This document shows positions 24,196 to 32,530 of a stretch of 64,000 nt of DNA, piece after piece. The first letter of the stretch is position 1. Every line of letters begins with the position of its first letter. Origin of the DNA: Kitasatospora aureofaciens. GTDB taxonomy: Bacteria; Actinomycetota; Actinomycetes; Streptomycetales; Streptomycetaceae. The notes under the pieces were generated by a model that was not told the origin of the DNA, ran no database searches, and was given only the letters and a program-made list of their open reading frames with translations. Both the position numbers and the translations under genes were made by a program. Location: positions 1 to 64,000 of the forward strand of contig NZ_JAHTKP010000023.1 of NCBI RefSeq assembly GCF_019192735.1. The letters are read 5' to 3'.

Positions 24196-25397
24196 GAGTT
24201 TCCTTCTCGGGCTTCTGGGACTTCTGGGGCTGCTCGGCCTTCCCGGCCTTCTCGGACGCGGTCGTGCGGTCGGCGGCCCTCCGGTGGGACGCTGACCCGC
24301 AGCCGCCACCCGCGCGGACTCAGCGGGCCGGCCTCGACGCTACCGCCCGCGACCGCGACCCGCTCACGGAGGCCGGCCAGGCCCTTCCCGTTGCCCTGCC
24401 CCGACACGCCCCCGCCCCTCCCGTCGTCGCGGATCTCCACGGCCGTGTCGGCGACCAGCACCGTGCAGCGGGTCGCGCGGGCGTGCCGGACGACGTTGGT
24501 CAGCCCCTCCCGAACCACCCAGCCGAACAGTTCGCGGTGGGCCTGCGCCACCGAGTCGGTGGCGCTCGGCAGGTCGGCGACCACCCCGGCAGCGCGCAAC
24601 AGCTCGCGGCCACGGGCGAGTTCGGCGGCCAACGTGACCTCGCGGTAGCCGGAGACCGCCGCCCGGACGTCGGCGAGGGCCTGCCGGGAGAGGTTCTCCA
24701 CGGCCGCCATCTCCGCGAGGGACGCGTCGGGGTCCTTCTCGGCGAGGCGCTGGGCCAGCCGCGACTTCACCGTGATGGCGGTGAGCGAGTGCCCGAGCAG
24801 GTCGTGCAGGTCCCGGGCGATCCGGTTGCGCTCCGCCTCCGAGGCGAGGCGCGCCACCTCGGCGCGGGCCGCCACCAGGGCGCGGTTGGTGGTGGCGATC
24901 TCCGAGAACGCCCGCACGGTGAGCGAGGTGAAGAGCAGCGCCAGGGCCTGGAACCAGCCGGGTCCGCTGTGCCAGGGCCGGACCGCCCACGGCAGCAGGA
25001 CGGCGCCCAGCGTGCCGGTCAGCACGGCCGCGGTGGCCCAGCCGGGGCGCAGCACCGCGACGCAGGAGACGACCACGGTGGCCAGGAAGAACGCGTCGGC
25101 GTGGGCGAACGGCAGGGCGGCCATGAACAGCGCCGTGAGCGCGGCCGCCAGGAGCTCCGCGCGCCGCTGCCGGCCGCGCGCCATCGCGACGCTCGTCAGC
25201 ACGTAGCAGACGACGAAGGCGCCCACGCTCGTGTACCCGGCGACAGCGGCCGTCCCGCTCGCGGTGTGGGCCACGCCCCCGACGGTGAGGGCCGGGAAGA
25301 CGAGCATCCCGGTCCCCAGCATGACGCGGCGCCAGCCGTACGCCCACCGGTGCGAGTCGCCGTCCGCGCCCGCATCGGCGGTGCCTCCGTGGGTCAC
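24192..25397 (-). CDS. DesK-like sensor histidine kinase
   Basis: 401 aa. About six hydrophobic segments (residues 20-150), then HisKA_3 with the phospho-His in RNRIARDLHDLLGHSLTAITVK and a HATPase_c domain (REGLTNVVRHARA, VEIRDDGRGG, GKGLAGLRERVAVAGG). GTG 25397 has AAGGAGG 7 nt upstream. The C-terminal 25 residues are a low-complexity Arg/Glu/Gly/Pro repeat encoded by a repetitive tract (about 24200-24260). Stop overlaps the response regulator start. Confidence 0.93.
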   Translation of the reverse strand: MTHGGTADAGADGDSHRWAYGWRRVMLGTGMLVFPALTVGGVAHTASGTAAVAGYTSVGAFVVCYVLTSVAMARGRQRRAELLAAALTALFMAALPFAHADAFFLATVVVSCVAVLRPGWATAAVLTGTLGAVLLPWAVRPWHSGPGWFQALALLFTSLTVRAFSEIATTNRALVAARAEVARLASEAERNRIARDLHDLLGHSLTAITVKSRLAQRLAEKDPDASLAEMAAVENLSRQALADVRAAVSGYREVTLAAELARGRELLRAAGVVADLPSATDSVAQAHRELFGWVVREGLTNVVRHARATRCTVLVADTAVEIRDDGRGGGVSGQGNGKGLAGLRERVAVAGGSVEAGPLSPRGWRLRVSVPPEGRRPHDRVREGREGRAAPEVPEAREGNS

Positions 25398-25427
25398 CTG
25401 CACGCCTCCTTCGGTTCGTTCGCCCAA

Positions 25428-25463
25428 CCCGCTCAGCCCGCTCAGCCCGCTCAGCCCGCTCAG
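25428..25463. repeat. Four perfect tandem copies of a 9-bp unit
   Basis: CCCGCTCAG repeated at 25428, 25437, 25446 and 25455. The array crosses the stop codon (25460-25462) of the upstream membrane protein gene and fills the short leader of the kinase gene. Copy number may vary between strains by slippage. Confidence 0.85.
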
Positions 25464-25915
25464 CTTCGCTCCGCTCGCAGCTCCGCTCCGCTCGCCGCGA
25501 AGAGCGTACGCAGGTGCCGGCCGTTGACGACGGCGGCCACCCCCAGCAGCGCGATCCCGCAGAGCCCCTGCTCGATCTTCATCCAGAGCGGGAACGTGCC
25601 CGGGGTGACGATGATGGCGACGATCACCACGAGCATGACCGCCGAGATGATCCGCAGCCGGCGGAACGCACCGTACGATCCGCGCGCGGCCCGTACGGCG
25701 AGCACGAGCGTGATCGCGGCGCTGACCGCGACGGCGGTGCCGCGGATCCACACCGCCGTGTTCACGATGGACGGGTGGTCGGCGAGCGCGACGATCGCCG
25801 CCAGGGTGATCACGCTCAGGCCCAGATAGGCGGCCAGGAACCGCCGGACGGTGCGGAAGGCCCGCAGGGTTTGGGAGTGGTTCAGGTTCACGTCGGTGGT
25901 GGTCATGGCATCCAT
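25460..25915 (-). CDS. Small membrane protein upstream of the kinase
   Basis: 151 aa with four hydrophobic segments (FLAAYLGLSVITLAAIVAL, a second near residue 60, one near 95, one near 120) and short charged ends. I do not recognise the family. It precedes the kinase by 62 bp on the same strand, so it is probably part of the same operon. ATG 25906 is an equally possible start; neither has a clear RBS. The stop lies in a tandem repeat, which may have changed the C terminus. Confidence 0.7.
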   Translation of the reverse strand: MDAMTTTDVNLNHSQTLRAFRTVRRFLAAYLGLSVITLAAIVALADHPSIVNTAVWIRGTAVAVSAAITLVLAVRAARGSYGAFRRLRIISAVMLVVIVAIIVTPGTFPLWMKIEQGLCGIALLGVAAVVNGRHLRTLFAASGAELRAERS

Positions 25916-25935
25916 GCTGGCCGCGCGGCCACGCT

Positions 25936-25965
25936 CCGCGGCAGTGTGCTCGCACACTGCCGCGG
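25936..25965 (-). terminator. Strong perfect hairpin between two minus-strand genes
   Basis: CCGCGGCAGTGTG (25936-25948), loop CTCG, and the exact complement (25953-25965). It lies 11 bp after the stop of the upstream isomerase-like gene and just before the small membrane protein, so it most likely ends the former transcript. A small TGACA-AA-TGTCA dyad (25968-25979) adjoins it and includes the stop codon. Confidence 0.75.
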
Positions 25966-25976
25966 CATGACAAATG

Positions 25977-26726
25977 TCAGCGCCAGCCCGGCGTCGGAGG
26001 CTGCGGCCAGGCCGGCGGGGAGGGCAGCGGGGCGTCCGACCGGAGGCGGGCATCCGCCCCGCGGCCCGCGAGCCAGGCGAGCAGCACGTGGCCGGGGCCG
26101 GTGACGGTCGGGCCGGTCGCGGCCAGGGTCCAGGCGCGGTCCAGGTCGGTGGCCTCGATGCGGGCGACGGCGAAGTCGCGCGCGGCCAGGGCGGCGGCGG
26201 TCTCGTCGAGCGCCCCGGTGACGAAGCCGACGGACCAGGCGTCCGGGATGTGGCCGAGGTCCAGGTCGACGTGGTGGACCTCCAGCTCGCGCCGCGCGCG
26301 GTGCAGGGTGAACCAGGCCGGGTGCCGCCACCCCGCCAGGGCGGAGACCAGGACGGACCACCGCTCGGCGGGCACGGCCGACGCCTCGTCGAGCAGCCGG
26401 TCCAGACTGCGGCGCAGGTCCGCGACCAGGGCGGCGGCGTCACGCCCGGCGCCTTCGCGCAGCAGGCGGTCCAGAGTGGTGGCGTCGGCCCTCGGCCCGG
26501 GTTCGGCGCCGGTACGGGCCAGGGTCAGCAGCCAGCAGTAGACGTCGGCACTGCGCGCGAGGTGCGTGAGGACGTGCCCCCGGCTCCACCCGGCGAGAGC
26601 CGAGGGCTCGCGGGCCTCCCGGTCGGTCAGCGCGTCGACGGTGGCGCTGAGGCGCGCGGCGGAGGCGCGGACGTCGTCGAGGAGGACAGTGGGCTCGGTC
26701 AACACGTAACTTCCCTGCTCAGCCAT
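25977..26726 (-). CDS. Maleylpyruvate isomerase-like, mycothiol-dependent enzyme family
   Basis: 249 aa. The N-terminal half is the DinB-like four-helix domain of the MDMPI family (LAGWSRGHVLTHLARSADVYCWLL; the His in HVLTH is a metal ligand, with HHVDL further on). The C-terminal part resembles the SCP2-like lid. Family members use mycothiol, the actinobacterial thiol, in isomerisation or transfer reactions, but most have no known substrate. ATG 26726 has no clear RBS, and a GTG at 26705 with GGGAAG upstream is an alternative. Monocistronic, ended by the hairpin at 25936. Confidence 0.8.
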   Translation of the reverse strand: MAEQGSYVLTEPTVLLDDVRASAARLSATVDALTDREAREPSALAGWSRGHVLTHLARSADVYCWLLTLARTGAEPGPRADATTLDRLLREGAGRDAAALVADLRRSLDRLLDEASAVPAERWSVLVSALAGWRHPAWFTLHRARRELEVHHVDLDLGHIPDAWSVGFVTGALDETAAALAARDFAVARIEATDLDRAWTLAATGPTVTGPGHVLLAWLAGRGADARLRSDAPLPSPPAWPQPPTPGWR

Positions 26727-26905
26727 CGATTTGACGCCGCCCAGAGTAGCCGCCATCGCCGCACGCAGCTCGTTCAGGCGGAAGTCGACGATCCGCCCCT
26801 CGCGGCCCGGCCCCGACAGGATGGCGGGCCCTGCTCCGGGCCCATGCGCGCGACGGGTGGGACGCACTCGTCGTGCGTCCCACCCGTCGGTCTCACGGCG
26901 TGCGC

Positions 26906-27874
26906 TCAGTCGGTGCCGAGGGCCTGGCGCAGGACGGTGACGGCCTGGGTGATCGCGGCCTGGGCCGCGTGGGTCCCGCGCAGGGCGTTGAGCATGACGA
27001 AGTCGTGGATGATGCCCTGGTAGCGCACAGCGGTGACGGCCACGCCGGCCTGGCGGAGCTTGGTGGCGTAGGCCTCGCCCTCGTCGCGCAGGACGTCGGC
27101 CTCGCCGGTGATGACCAGCGCGGGCGGCAGGCCCTTGAGCTGCTCGACGGTGGCGCGCAGCGGGCTGGCGGTGATCTCGGCGCGCTGGGCGGGGTCGGTC
27201 GTGTACTGGTCCCAGAACCACTGCATGCCGTCGCGGCGCAGGAAGTAGCCGGTGGCGAACTGGTGGTAGGACGGCGTGTCGAAAGCGGCGTCGGTGACCG
27301 GGTAGAACAGCACCTGCGCGGCCAGCGGCACGCCCCCGCGTTCCTTGGCCATCAGGGTCAGGGCGGCGGCCATGTTGCCGCCGACACTGTCACCGGCCAC
27401 GGCGATGCGGGCGGCGTCCAGGCCCTTGCTCGCACCGTCGGTGACGACCCATCGGGCGACCGCGAAGTTCTGCTCGATGGCGATCGGGTAGCGGGCCTCG
27501 GGCGAGAGGTCGTACTCGGGGAAGACCACGGCGGCCCGGGCGCCGACCGCGAGCTCGCGCACGAGCCGGTCGTGGGTGTGGGCGTTGCCGAAGACCCAGC
27601 CGGCGCCGTGGATGTAGACGATGACGGGCAGGGTGCCGGCGGCTCCGGCGGGCTTGACGATACGCGTCCGGACGGAGCCGGTGGGGCCGCCGGGGACGGT
27701 GACCCACTCCTCGTCGACGGCGGGCTTGGCGATCTCCCCCGCCTGGACCTCGTCGACGGCCTTGCGGCCCTCGGCCGGGCCGAGGTCGAAGAGGAAGGGC
27801 GGGTTGGCGGTCGCGGCGGCGAACTCGGCGGCGGCCTGCTCCAGCACCGGCGCGGTCGGGCTGTACTCGGACAT
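26906..27874 (-). CDS. Alpha/beta hydrolase of the hormone-sensitive lipase family
   Basis: 322 aa. Oxyanion motif HGAGWVFG (HGGGW type, about residue 94), nucleophile Ser in GDSVGGNMA (about 165), acid in GEADVLRDEG and His in GIIHDF. Expected to hydrolyse small carboxylic esters in the cytosol; no signal peptide. ATG 27874 has GGAGG 8 nt upstream. It is divergent from an OhrR-like MarR gene across a 154-bp gap and is a likely regulatory target. Confidence 0.92.
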   Translation of the reverse strand: MSEYSPTAPVLEQAAAEFAAATANPPFLFDLGPAEGRKAVDEVQAGEIAKPAVDEEWVTVPGGPTGSVRTRIVKPAGAAGTLPVIVYIHGAGWVFGNAHTHDRLVRELAVGARAAVVFPEYDLSPEARYPIAIEQNFAVARWVVTDGASKGLDAARIAVAGDSVGGNMAAALTLMAKERGGVPLAAQVLFYPVTDAAFDTPSYHQFATGYFLRRDGMQWFWDQYTTDPAQRAEITASPLRATVEQLKGLPPALVITGEADVLRDEGEAYATKLRQAGVAVTAVRYQGIIHDFVMLNALRGTHAAQAAITQAVTVLRQALGTD

Positions 27875-27937
27875 GGCTGGCACCTCCAGGGAAGGGAGCC
27901 CTGTGGGGCCCCGTCTCCCCAAAATGCTAGGGCACGA

Positions 27938-27956
27938 TTACCTCGCGCACAAGTAA
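27938..27956. promoter_or_regulatory. Imperfect dyad in the hydrolase/marR intergenic region
   Basis: TTACCT (27938-27943), 7 nt, AAGTAA (27951-27956): five of six positions match. Its size and position between divergent genes fit a MarR-family operator. The surrounding 60 bp are unusually AT-rich for this genome. Confidence 0.5.
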
Positions 27957-28028
27957 AACGCGGTCGTTCAAATAGCCCACAGGTGGAGGTAGGCTGCTGG
28001 GATGAGAGCGCACGTGGAGGTCGGACCG

Positions 28029-28493
28029 ATGAGCCCCAGCACCGAACAGGACGCGGACCGGTCGTTCTCCATGCACCTGGACGACCAGCTCTGCTTCGCC
28101 CTGTACGCGGCATCGCGCGCGGTGACCCACCGGTACCGGCCGCTGCTGGAGGAGCTCGGCCTGACGTACCCGCAGTACCTGGCCCTGCTGGTCCTGTGGG
28201 AGCAGGGCACGGCGTCGATCAAGGACATCGGAGCCGCCCTCCAACTCGACTACGGCACGCTCACCCCCTTGATCAAGCGCCTGGAGGCCGCCGGCCTGGT
28301 GCGCCGCGAACGCCGTCCCGACGACGAGCGGACCGTCCGGGTCAGCCTCACCGACCAGGGCCGCGAGCTGCGCGAGCGGGCCGAAGCCGTCCCGGGCGCC
28401 ATCGGCGACGCGATGGGGCTGCCGCCGCAGGACTTCGACCAGGTCAGGCGGATCCTGCGGCAGCTGACGGCCAACGTGTCCGCCGACGTGTGA
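28029..28493 (+). CDS. MarR/OhrR-type redox-sensing regulator
   Basis: 154 aa from ATG 28029, which has GGAGG 8 nt upstream (an ATG 27 bp earlier is weaker). Winged-helix MarR domain with GTASIKDIGAALQLDYGTLTPLIKRLEAAGLVRRER. Residues DDQLCFALYAASRAVT carry Cys22 in the exact place of the peroxide-sensing cysteine of OhrR. OhrR normally represses the organic hydroperoxide resistance gene ohr; no ohr is adjacent, and the divergent neighbour is an esterase-like hydrolase. A strong hairpin follows. Confidence 0.9.
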   Translation: MSPSTEQDADRSFSMHLDDQLCFALYAASRAVTHRYRPLLEELGLTYPQYLALLVLWEQGTASIKDIGAALQLDYGTLTPLIKRLEAAGLVRRERRPDDERTVRVSLTDQGRELRERAEAVPGAIGDAMGLPPQDFDQVRRILRQLTANVSADV

Positions 28494-28498
28494 CGGCC

Positions 28499-28547
28499 GG
28501 ACCGCAGCCGTCCCCCGCACGGGGCGTGCGGGGGACGGGTGCGGTCC
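28499..28547 (+). terminator. Terminator between convergent marR and beta-propeller genes
   Basis: Nested stem: inner 13-bp perfect arms CCGTCCCCCGCAC (28508-28520) and complement (28526-28538), with an outer GGACCGCA/TGCGGTCC pairing. It can serve both convergent transcripts. Confidence 0.8.
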
Positions 28548-28574
28548 GAGGCAGTCCGGTCGGTGCAGGACGCG

Positions 28575-29738
28575 TCAGTGCAGGACGTCCAGTTGGTTGG
28601 TCGCGTTGTCGACGAAGAAGACCGCGTCCCGGTCCAGGTCGATGGCGAGGCCGAAGAGCGCGCCGGCGCCGGGCGGGGTACCGCTGGTGTCGAGGGTGCG
28701 GACGGCCACCTGGTCGCCGGCCGGGGTGGTCTCGACGATGTTGCCGTCGCCGCTGTTGACCGTGAGGATGTCGCCGCGCGGCGTGATGGCCATCCCGAGC
28801 GGGCCGTTGAGGTGGTTGCCGGCGGTGACGACCCGTCCGGTCCCGGCGTCACTGGTGCGGTGCACGGCGTCGGGGATGGCGGTGATCCGGTTGCCGAGGG
28901 TGTCGGCGACGTAGAGCGTGCCGTTGTGGCCGAGGCCGACCCCGGTAGGACCGATCACCAGGGCCATCGGGTCGGTGCGCTCGCCGAAGCCCGAGCCGAT
29001 CACGGTCGTCGCCACCCGCTCCGGGGGCTGGTCGCCGTGCCGGCAGAGGGTGATCCGCAGGACGGTGCCCCGGTCCACCTCCGTGCCGCCGGCCGCGACG
29101 GTCCCGTTGAGCACATTGGTCACGAACAGCTCGGTCCGGTCGCCGTGGCTGACCGAGGTCATGTCCCAGGGGCCGTTGATGCCGTCACCGACGATGGTCT
29201 CGCGCACCGTGCCGTGGCTGTCCAGCACCAGCAGACAGCCGGCCGACGCGGTGCCCGCGGTGCCGTCCGTGGTGGGCAGGCTGCCGACCACCACCCAGCC
29301 GCCCGGCAGGACGGTGAGCGCCGTGGTCAGCCCAACCCCGCCGGGGCACTCCCCGGGCAGCTTCGCCGGGTCGATCTGCGCGAACTGGCTGACCTTGCCG
29401 TCCGGGCTCACCTGGACCAGCGTGGTGCCGGTGCCCTGCAGGTTCGGCTTGTTGTTGAAGTTGCTGATCAGCACGTTGCCCCGGTGCAGATCGCCCTCGC
29501 TGTGGCGGATCACGACGGTGCCGTACGGGTTCTGGTCGCCGTTCGCGGGGACGGTGGACGCCACGGTGGTCACCGTGTTCAGCGGCCTGAGGAAGGGACC
29601 ACCGGACCCGCCCGCGACGGCAGGCGCCGCGGCGGTGGCGCCGAACACCAGGGTGGCCACCGCCGTCAGGCCGGCCCGCATCAGGAGCCTTGCGTGATGC
29701 CGCACGGGCATCATCGGTTGCAGAGAGTTATTACTCAT
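28575..29738 (-). CDS. Secreted NHL/SMP-30-like beta-propeller protein
   Basis: 387 aa. Long N region followed by a Sec signal (about residues 20-42, ending PAVA). The mature part shows propeller-blade repeats such as GPWDMTSV, GTLYVADTLGNRITAIPDA, GPLGMAITPRGDILTVNSGDGNIVET and LFGLAIDLDRDAVFFVDNATNQL. Two Cys pairs are plausible. Function is unknown; such proteins bind or hydrolyse small molecules, or are structural. No catalytic set is recognisable. No clear RBS for ATG 29738; the Met at residue 9 or 10 could be used. Confidence 0.82.
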   Translation of the reverse strand: MSNNSLQPMMPVRHHARLLMRAGLTAVATLVFGATAAAPAVAGGSGGPFLRPLNTVTTVASTVPANGDQNPYGTVVIRHSEGDLHRGNVLISNFNNKPNLQGTGTTLVQVSPDGKVSQFAQIDPAKLPGECPGGVGLTTALTVLPGGWVVVGSLPTTDGTAGTASAGCLLVLDSHGTVRETIVGDGINGPWDMTSVSHGDRTELFVTNVLNGTVAAGGTEVDRGTVLRITLCRHGDQPPERVATTVIGSGFGERTDPMALVIGPTGVGLGHNGTLYVADTLGNRITAIPDAVHRTSDAGTGRVVTAGNHLNGPLGMAITPRGDILTVNSGDGNIVETTPAGDQVAVRTLDTSGTPPGAGALFGLAIDLDRDAVFFVDNATNQLDVLH

Positions 29739-30039
29739 GACGCCACGTTAGGTCGGCGCAGCGCCGACGTGCGCGCTGACCTGGCGGAACGAAGACGGGA
29801 CGCCGCTCCGTCAGCCGAACCGGCTGCCGGTCGGCGCCGCTGGTCCTGTGCCCGCGGGGCGGGCAGCAAATCGACCGGAGCGGGCCGGTCGGAGCTCTGC
29901 GCGGTACGCCTCAAAACGGTCGGCCAGTTGTCGGACAACGGCTGCGGCCACCGCCGATCATCGGTCTGGGATGACGGAGGATCATGCGGTGGCCACAGGC
30001 CAGCAGCCTGGACCTGCCCACCGACAGCGACCGACGCCC
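29739..30039. promoter_or_regulatory. 301-bp intergenic region with two palindromes
   Basis: Lies between two minus-strand genes. It holds GTCGGCGC-A-GCGCCGAC (29752-29768), 14 bp before the beta-propeller start, and GTTGTC-G-GACAAC (29927-29939). The first could be a leader hairpin or operator. The second has operator-like form. Open frames crossing it have no start or homology I can support, so I call no gene. Confidence 0.45.
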
Positions 30040-31458
30040 TCACCCCAGCTCGGCCACCAGGCGGCCGGCGAGCGGCACCGGGACGCCGTGGCGCTCGGCG
30101 GAGCGCAGCAGGGCGCCGCCGATGGCGTCCAGTTCCAGGGGCCGCCCGGCCTCGGCGTCGCGCTGCATCGACGACTTGGCGTCGGCCGGGAACGCGTCGT
30201 ACAGGGCCAGGGACCGGGCGGGGTCCGCCGGTGCGCCGCAGGCCCGGGCGACGGCCGCCGCCTCCTCGACGAGGGCTTCCAGTTCGGCGCGGTGCTCGGT
30301 GCGGACCCGGCCGATGGTGAGCCCGTACCTGGTGGTGAGCAGGGCGAAGGGCGCGAGGAAAGCGAACTTGGCCCACAGCACGGCAGGTTCGTCCTCGCTC
30401 ACCCGAGTCTGCACGCCCGCGCCGCCGAGCACATCGGCCAGGGCGGCGAGCCGCTCCGGCGGCCCGGCCAGGTCGATGTCGGTGAACGGGCTGCCGTGCT
30501 CGACCACGCCCGGCGCGACCCGGGTCGACTCCACCCGGACGACGGCCGCGGCAACGCGCTCCGCACCGAAGCGTCGGCGCAGCTCGGCCGGGTGCTCGAT
30601 GCCGTTCAGCAACGGCACGACCAGGCCACCGGCCGTCATGGCGGGCGGGATGCGCTCCAGCGCGGCGGCGAGGTGGGTGTGCTTGACGGTCACGAGGCAC
30701 AGGTCGACGGGCACGCGCAGCTCGGTGTCCGCCTCCACGCGCGCGGTGAACTCCCCGAACTGCGCGCTGCGCACCCGGATTCCGTCCGTTCGCAGGGCGT
30801 CGGCGGTCGTCTCGCCTGCGACGCAGATCACCCGGTGGCCGGCCCGCGAGAGCAGCGCCGCCAGCAGGCCGCCGACGCCACCCGGGCCGAGCACCGCCAC
30901 CGTCCAGCGGGGGCCCGCGCCCAGGGCCTGGCAGGCTTCCCAGGCGGCCGGGCTCAACTGCGGCCGCAGCCGCGTGAACAGGGTGAGCAGGTCCGGCCCC
31001 CACTGTGCGCGGAAGGCGGGGTCGATCCGCGCGATGTCGAGTTCGTTGGCCGCGGACAGTTCGGCGAAGTCGCGCAGCTGGGCGGCGTCCGGGGTGAACG
31101 TGCCGCCGGTGAAGCGGTCGTGGAACACGGCGTCCGGGCCGGCCGGCCCGGGGTACGTCGCGGCGCGGTCGCAACTGGCGTACAGGTACACCAGGTTCTC
31201 GGCCTCCGGGCCGATCACCGAGGCCAGTTCGGCCCGGCGGTCGAGCGGCAGGAGTGCGGTCGGGAAGCCGTCCGTCCCGTAGGCGGCGTGGCACAGCCCC
31301 GCGAGCTGGAGGGCGGGACGGGCGCCCCAGGCGGCGAGTTGCCGCTGGACGCGTTCCAGATGGGCGAGCAGGGTCCCACCGGGGTGCTCGACGTCGGCCG
31401 CGCCGAGTTCGCGGAGCAGGGAGACGGCCTTGGTGGTGGTGACCGGAAGGGTGCACAA
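30040..31458 (-). CDS. Fusion of a DUF6817-like helical domain with ketopantoate reductase
   Basis: 472 aa. Residues 1-180 resemble the HD-like DUF6817 domain (GTLLAHLERVQRQLAAWG, LAGLCHAAYGTDGF). Residues 184-472 are a PanE/ApbA-type 2-dehydropantoate 2-reductase: Rossmann motif VAVLGPGGVGGLLAALL (187-203), LVTVKHTHLAAAL, LLNGIEHPAELRRRFG, and the conserved Lys in WAKFAFLAPFALLT. NADPH-dependent keto-acid reduction is expected; the true substrate may not be ketopantoate. TTG 31458 with GAGAGGA upstream is the only suitable start. Divergent from a LysR gene, its likely regulator. Confidence 0.82.
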   Translation of the reverse strand: MCTLPVTTTKAVSLLRELGAADVEHPGGTLLAHLERVQRQLAAWGARPALQLAGLCHAAYGTDGFPTALLPLDRRAELASVIGPEAENLVYLYASCDRAATYPGPAGPDAVFHDRFTGGTFTPDAAQLRDFAELSAANELDIARIDPAFRAQWGPDLLTLFTRLRPQLSPAAWEACQALGAGPRWTVAVLGPGGVGGLLAALLSRAGHRVICVAGETTADALRTDGIRVRSAQFGEFTARVEADTELRVPVDLCLVTVKHTHLAAALERIPPAMTAGGLVVPLLNGIEHPAELRRRFGAERVAAAVVRVESTRVAPGVVEHGSPFTDIDLAGPPERLAALADVLGGAGVQTRVSEDEPAVLWAKFAFLAPFALLTTRYGLTIGRVRTEHRAELEALVEEAAAVARACGAPADPARSLALYDAFPADAKSSMQRDAEAGRPLELDAIGGALLRSAERHGVPVPLAGRLVAELG

Positions 31459-31620
31459 GTCGGTTTTCCTCTCGGAGCGTTGCGGGTCGGCACCCGCCGT
31501 ACCCCCGCCTGTGCGTCCGGAACGCCGCGAGGACAGCGGGCGGGTTGCCGCCCTGGGCCCTGCAACGATGATCGAGCCCGGCGAACACCCAAGTCAATCC
31601 ACGGGTTTGCTGGGGAACCC

Positions 31621-31636
31621 CCAAGCGATACCTTGG
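31621..31636. promoter_or_regulatory. LysR-type operator candidate
   Basis: CCAAG-N6-CTTGG dyad, 7 bp before the LysR start in the 184-bp divergent gap to the reductase fusion gene. A related half-site CCCAAG lies at 31588. This position fits autorepression. Confidence 0.5.
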
Positions 31637-31642
31637 GTCACC

Positions 31643-32530
31643 GTGACTCTTGATGATCTCCGCGTCTTCGCCGCCGTGTGCCGGGCCGGCTCACTGAGCG
31701 CCGTCGCCCGCGAGCTGTCGTGCACCCAGTCCGCGGTCAGCCAGCACGTGAAGCGCCTCGAACGGGAACTGGGCGTCGCCCTGATCGAACGGCAGCCGCG
31801 CGGCGTCGTGCCCACGGAGGCCGGGCGGCTCCTCCAGGCGGCGGCCGTCGACAGCCTCGGCGGCATCGACCACGCCCTGCGCGGCATCGGCGAACTCGCG
31901 CGCGGCGACGGCGGATCGGTGCGGATCACCACGGGGGCCACCACGATCCGGCACTTCATGTCGGCGGCGGTCGTGGACTTCCGGCGGCGCTTCCCGCAGG
32001 TCAGCCTGGAGTTCCAGACCGAGGTCTCCAGCCGCAGCTGTTTCGAGGCGCTCGCCGCCGGCCGCGTCGACCTGGCCTGGATCACCCTCGGCTCCCCCGT
32101 CCGCGGCATCGAGCAGCGGCCGGTCGTCGAACTCCCCTGGGTCCTCGCCGTCGCCGCCGGCGACCCGCTGGCCGGCCGGCCCCACGTCGACCCCGTCGAC
32201 CTCCAGAACGCCCGGCTCATCGGCCTGCCGCAGAACTCGATAGCCCGCTCGCAGCTCGACTCCTGGCTCGCGAGGTCGGGCATCCGCCCGGTCTTCGACA
32301 CCAGTGTCGCGGACTGGGACACCGCCATCCTCCTCGCCGAGCTCGGCCTCGGCCAGGCCGTCGTCCCCGCCCTCCCCGAATGGCAGGGCCCCGGCCACCC
32401 CGGCCTCCGCCTGATCCCCCTCCCGGCCCTCCCCGTCCTCACCGCCGGCTGGGCCGTCCGCCGCTGGGACACCCTCTCCCCCTTGGCCCTCACCTTCGCC
32501 GACACCGTCGCCCACCACTGCGCGCGGTAG
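31643..32530 (+). CDS. LysR-family transcriptional regulator
   Basis: 295 aa, standard length. N-terminal winged HTH (LRVFAAVCRAGSLSAVARELSCTQSAVSQHVKRLERELGV region, residues 5-45) and a periplasmic-binding-protein-like effector domain (about 88-290). The start is GTG 31643. The stop codon TAG is the first base overlap with the inverted-repeat element that follows, so the element inserted at or evolved up to the gene end. Probably controls the divergent reductase fusion. Confidence 0.92.
   Translation: MTLDDLRVFAAVCRAGSLSAVARELSCTQSAVSQHVKRLERELGVALIERQPRGVVPTEAGRLLQAAAVDSLGGIDHALRGIGELARGDGGSVRITTGATTIRHFMSAAVVDFRRRFPQVSLEFQTEVSSRSCFEALAAGRVDLAWITLGSPVRGIEQRPVVELPWVLAVAAGDPLAGRPHVDPVDLQNARLIGLPQNSIARSQLDSWLARSGIRPVFDTSVADWDTAILLAELGLGQAVVPALPEWQGPGHPGLRLIPLPALPVLTAGWAVRRWDTLSPLALTFADTVAHHCAR

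Noticed and set aside
29735..31624. Open frame spanning the intergenic region 29739-30039
   Set aside because: It is a shifted-frame shadow of the reductase fusion gene with an Arg-rich translation; no start or RBS in the intergenic part.
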